Assembly: GCA_963678485.1 (NCBI GenBank)
Contig: OY782882.1
Coordinates: forward strand, 1,736,001-1,800,000
DNA length: 64,000 bases
Direction of reading: 5' to 3'
DNA from: CALGYY01 sp963678485
GTDB lineage: Bacteria; Bacteroidota; Bacteroidia; Bacteroidales; CAIWKO01
In this document: positions 61,733 through 64,000 of the stretch, piece after piece
Layout: each line of letters opens with the position of its first letter
Numbering within the stretch: the first letter of the stretch is position 1
Made by a program: the position numbers and the translations under genes
The notes under the pieces: generated by a model
What the model was told of the DNA's origin: nothing
The model's database searches: none
What the model saw: only the letters and a program-made list of their open reading frames with translations

Positions 61733-63997
61733 ATGTCGCACATTAAAAAAAATAGTTGGCGCTTTCGCTTGATAATGGCGGCTTTTGCAGGAGCAATTGT
61801 TGTTTCAATAGTTTCCATTTTCTACATTACATCATCGCCGATATTTCTTCCAGTTAATATCGCTGTATCCGGTGCATCACAAGAAGAATTAAAAAATATA
61901 CATTTTTTCGGCGAAAAGCCTTTTGGCGGAGATTACGAAATCCCTCGTCCCTGCTGCAGATGGAAAGGTGAAGAAGCTTTTTATAAAGCAATAAGAGTAG
62001 AGTTACCCGAGACGCTGAACACCGGAAACATTGTGATTCGCATAGAAGCTGGCGGTGATGTTTCAAATTACAATATTGGTGAGCTGAAACCTGTTCCATC
62101 AAACAAATCAGGCTTCAACGGCTTTCATCTGAACCCAGTGATTAAAAGTCCGGGCAGTTTTTCAGATAAGCTGCTGATGTTTGTTTCAAAACCTATGATT
62201 CCATATGCTGCCCTCGCCTTCATTCTTTTTATTCTAATTCTTCTTCTATGGAACAAGCTTAGCCGTATCCCAACGGTGTATAAAAAAGTGAAGGAGCATC
62301 TTCTTCTTTTCATTGAAAGTACTATAAAATCCAAACAACGCTTAATACTATTCTGTAGCATTTCAGGCATTTGCCTGAGTATAGGCTTCGGAGTCGGGGT
62401 GCATTTTTCTGATGCTGCCGGCACAGCAAATCTTCCGGATTCTTACGACTATCAGGCCATTGCCGTTAACTATGCTGTTGGAAATGAATTTCCGGTTTCA
62501 GGAATCACCCACCCTGTTGAGACCTACAAATACGATACATTAAGCCCAGAAACACTTGCAAAACTGCATCAAACTTCGGGTTTTCTAAGCCTGCACCGCG
62601 CTCCAGTCTTCAGCCTGTTCTGCGGACTGATTTATAAAGCGGTCGGAATTCATCCTGTTGTAATCAAGTATATTTTACTCATATTATTATGCTTTACTTG
62701 TGTTTTCATTATATATGCAGCATCAACTATTTTTGGAACAAAGGGCTTTGTGGCCGGAAACATTAGCGGCATTGCGCTTATAATTCTAAATTATCATGAT
62801 GCTGATATTCTTTCACCGGGCAGCATATTTATCTCCCTATGGGTTGTGCTTGCCTTTTATTTGTTTTTCAGGTATTTGAAGGAACCCGGATTTATCAGGG
62901 TTATCCTCTTAGCCGTGCTTTTTGCCTCCAGCTGGCTGACTACCTACTCATTAATGCTGGTGCCCGGATTTTTTATTTTGTCATTATTTATCCTTGCCCT
63001 TCGTAGAAAAAGCAGCAAGCTCTTTTTACATCTGATTGTTCACGTGCTGGTATTAATTGCAGTGCTGTTGCCATGGCAGATTAAAGTCAACAGCGAATTG
63101 AAGCAATTAAAACCCGGACTTGAACAAATTAAAACTCTGGCGCTTGATACATTGCAGTCGCAGGAAAGCAAGCAGCAGAAGGCGAATCAAATCTTTCCCC
63201 TATTTGGCTCAAGGCTCATCCCGGACTCAAGTTTCAACGGAAAAGAAATTAGCGTTTTGCAACGTTCCATTTTACCATCCACACGACAGAACGGTTATTA
63301 TCCCAATCCGGGCATTAGTGAGGACATGAACCAAATGGCCTTTCTTGAAGACATTCGTTGTTCACCCGATTATGTTTTTCTCTTTCTACCCAAACCAAAT
63401 CATGAAGCCTTAAGCTGTCATAATGAATTTGTTGCTAAGGGAATGATTGCGCAGGATTGGCGGCTAAAGAATTGTTTTTATACTCGTCAGGACACCACCA
63501 ACACCAATGATGTTTCGCGGATAGCCGGCTTCTATCGAGAGAATCCGGATATGCTATTCCTGTTGTCAAACGACAAATTAACTGCTGCCTTTGGTTCATA
63601 TAATGAGCTTCTGGCCTTATTCTGTCTGAGTCTTGGAATATTATTTCTGATGCTGCTTCAACAAAAAAAACTAAAGACAAACAAACTGTTCGTTAAAATA
63701 TTGGCGCTGGGACTACCTTTTGCCTTGCTCGCGTCCTTGCATTATATCTCATGGCTCTACATTGTAATCCTAATCATATTTTCGCTTTCGCTGATAATAA
63801 AGCCCTGGCTAACGACTTCCTCAACCTTTGACCGCATCACTGGATTTTTCTTTTTGAATTATATCGTTATAGTGGTGATTGCTTACGGAATCGACCGCTA
63901 CGTTCAACCTTTGCAGTTCCTGATGCTATTCCTTGCCGTGTATGTTCACTTGATTTTTATTGGAAAATTTCGTGAGCTCTTCAGGAAGAAGGAATGA
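61733..63997 (+). CDS. GT-C type polytopic membrane protein (glycosyltransferase 39-like)
   Basis: This 754-residue protein ends two codons before the window edge and is complete. It has an N-terminal helix (about 13-32), a soluble region (about 35-140), and about ten further membrane helices. Near residue 240 the stretch DSYDYQAIAVNYAVGNEFPVSG resembles the acidic first-loop motif of GT39/ArnT-like transferases that use lipid-linked sugars. A second soluble part lies at about residues 450-610. It probably transfers or modifies a sugar at the outer face of the inner membrane. It lies 34 bp after the SGNH-like gene and is likely cotranscribed. The fold call is fairly safe; the exact activity is unknown. 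Confidence 0.72.
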   Translation: MSHIKKNSWRFRLIMAAFAGAIVVSIVSIFYITSSPIFLPVNIAVSGASQEELKNIHFFGEKPFGGDYEIPRPCCRWKGEEAFYKAIRVELPETLNTGNIVIRIEAGGDVSNYNIGELKPVPSNKSGFNGFHLNPVIKSPGSFSDKLLMFVSKPMIPYAALAFILFILILLLWNKLSRIPTVYKKVKEHLLLFIESTIKSKQRLILFCSISGICLSIGFGVGVHFSDAAGTANLPDSYDYQAIAVNYAVGNEFPVSGITHPVETYKYDTLSPETLAKLHQTSGFLSLHRAPVFSLFCGLIYKAVGIHPVVIKYILLILLCFTCVFIIYAASTIFGTKGFVAGNISGIALIILNYHDADILSPGSIFISLWVVLAFYLFFRYLKEPGFIRVILLAVLFASSWLTTYSLMLVPGFFILSLFILALRRKSSKLFLHLIVHVLVLIAVLLPWQIKVNSELKQLKPGLEQIKTLALDTLQSQESKQQKANQIFPLFGSRLIPDSSFNGKEISVLQRSILPSTRQNGYYPNPGISEDMNQMAFLEDIRCSPDYVFLFLPKPNHEALSCHNEFVAKGMIAQDWRLKNCFYTRQDTTNTNDVSRIAGFYRENPDMLFLLSNDKLTAAFGSYNELLALFCLSLGILFLMLLQQKKLKTNKLFVKILALGLPFALLASLHYISWLYIVILIIFSLSLIIKPWLTTSSTFDRITGFFFLNYIVIVVIAYGIDRYVQPLQFLMLFLAVYVHLIFIGKFRELFRKKE

Positions 63998-64000
63998 TCT

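Noticed and set aside
1..64000. tRNA, rRNA and riboswitches.
   Set aside because: I looked through the longer gaps for cloverleaf or TPsiC-like sequences and for known riboswitch cores and saw none. A covariance-model search would be needed to be certain.

Overview
The window comes from a member of the Bacteroidota, and looks like a draft or metagenome-derived chromosome. Four things support this. Recognisable promoters follow the Bacteroidota pattern (TTG or TTTG, about 20 nt, then TAnnTTTG). There is a PorW/SprE-type TPR lipoprotein and a cargo protein with a type IX secretion sorting domain. Lipoproteins and Wzi-like proteins are of the Bacteroidota kind. A GxxExxY gene sits beside ATTCG-rich repeats. 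I found no tRNA, rRNA or CRISPR array.

Positions 1-32.8 kb are mostly housekeeping and envelope genes. In order they are: AtpZ-like (partial), bactofilin, PorW/SprE, an M23 peptidase, dxr, rseP, recX, prfB with an intact programmed +1 frameshift, a LamG-type secreted protein, an SPFH protein, a SpoU/TrmH methyltransferase, a B12-binding radical SAM protein, an RlmI-like methyltransferase, fumC, an MtfA-like peptidase, an RRM protein, a secreted protein of unknown function, ferritin, two Wzi-like proteins, lnt and an epimerase. A four-gene surface-protein locus (26.7-31.3 kb: tail-fibre-like protein, two related lipoproteins, a T9SS cargo) and tyrS follow.

Positions 32.8-33.7 kb hold a tandem repeat with a 124-bp period (2.6 copies) and a GxxExxY gene.

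Positions 33.76-55.23 kb are the outstanding part: an apparently single transcription unit of 18 genes on the minus strand. In transcription order it encodes a FabZ-like dehydratase, a ketoacyl-ACP synthase, an acyl carrier protein, a phosphopantetheinyl transferase, a GT2 glycosyltransferase, a glutamine-dependent asparagine synthetase, a secreted transglutaminase-like protein, and nine tandem radical SAM paralogues. Two further glycosyltransferases are interleaved with the last radical SAM genes. All nine paralogues carry a Cys-rich SPASM/twitch-like module in front of the radical SAM core rather than behind it, and most share a C-terminal helical tail. A conventional radical SAM/SPASM gene is transcribed divergently at 55.38 kb. 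No precursor peptide is visible. I infer a biosynthetic or surface-modification system built on an ACP-linked or glycan substrate; its product is unknown.

Positions 56.5-64 kb hold a noncoding stretch with a strongly folded element, a sugar-modification pair (NeuD/PglD-like acetyltransferase and DegT aminotransferase), an intact ISAs1-type insertion sequence with 18-bp terminal repeats and a 10-bp target duplication, an SGNH-like membrane-anchored protein and a GT-C type membrane protein. This flank fits a surface-polysaccharide region.
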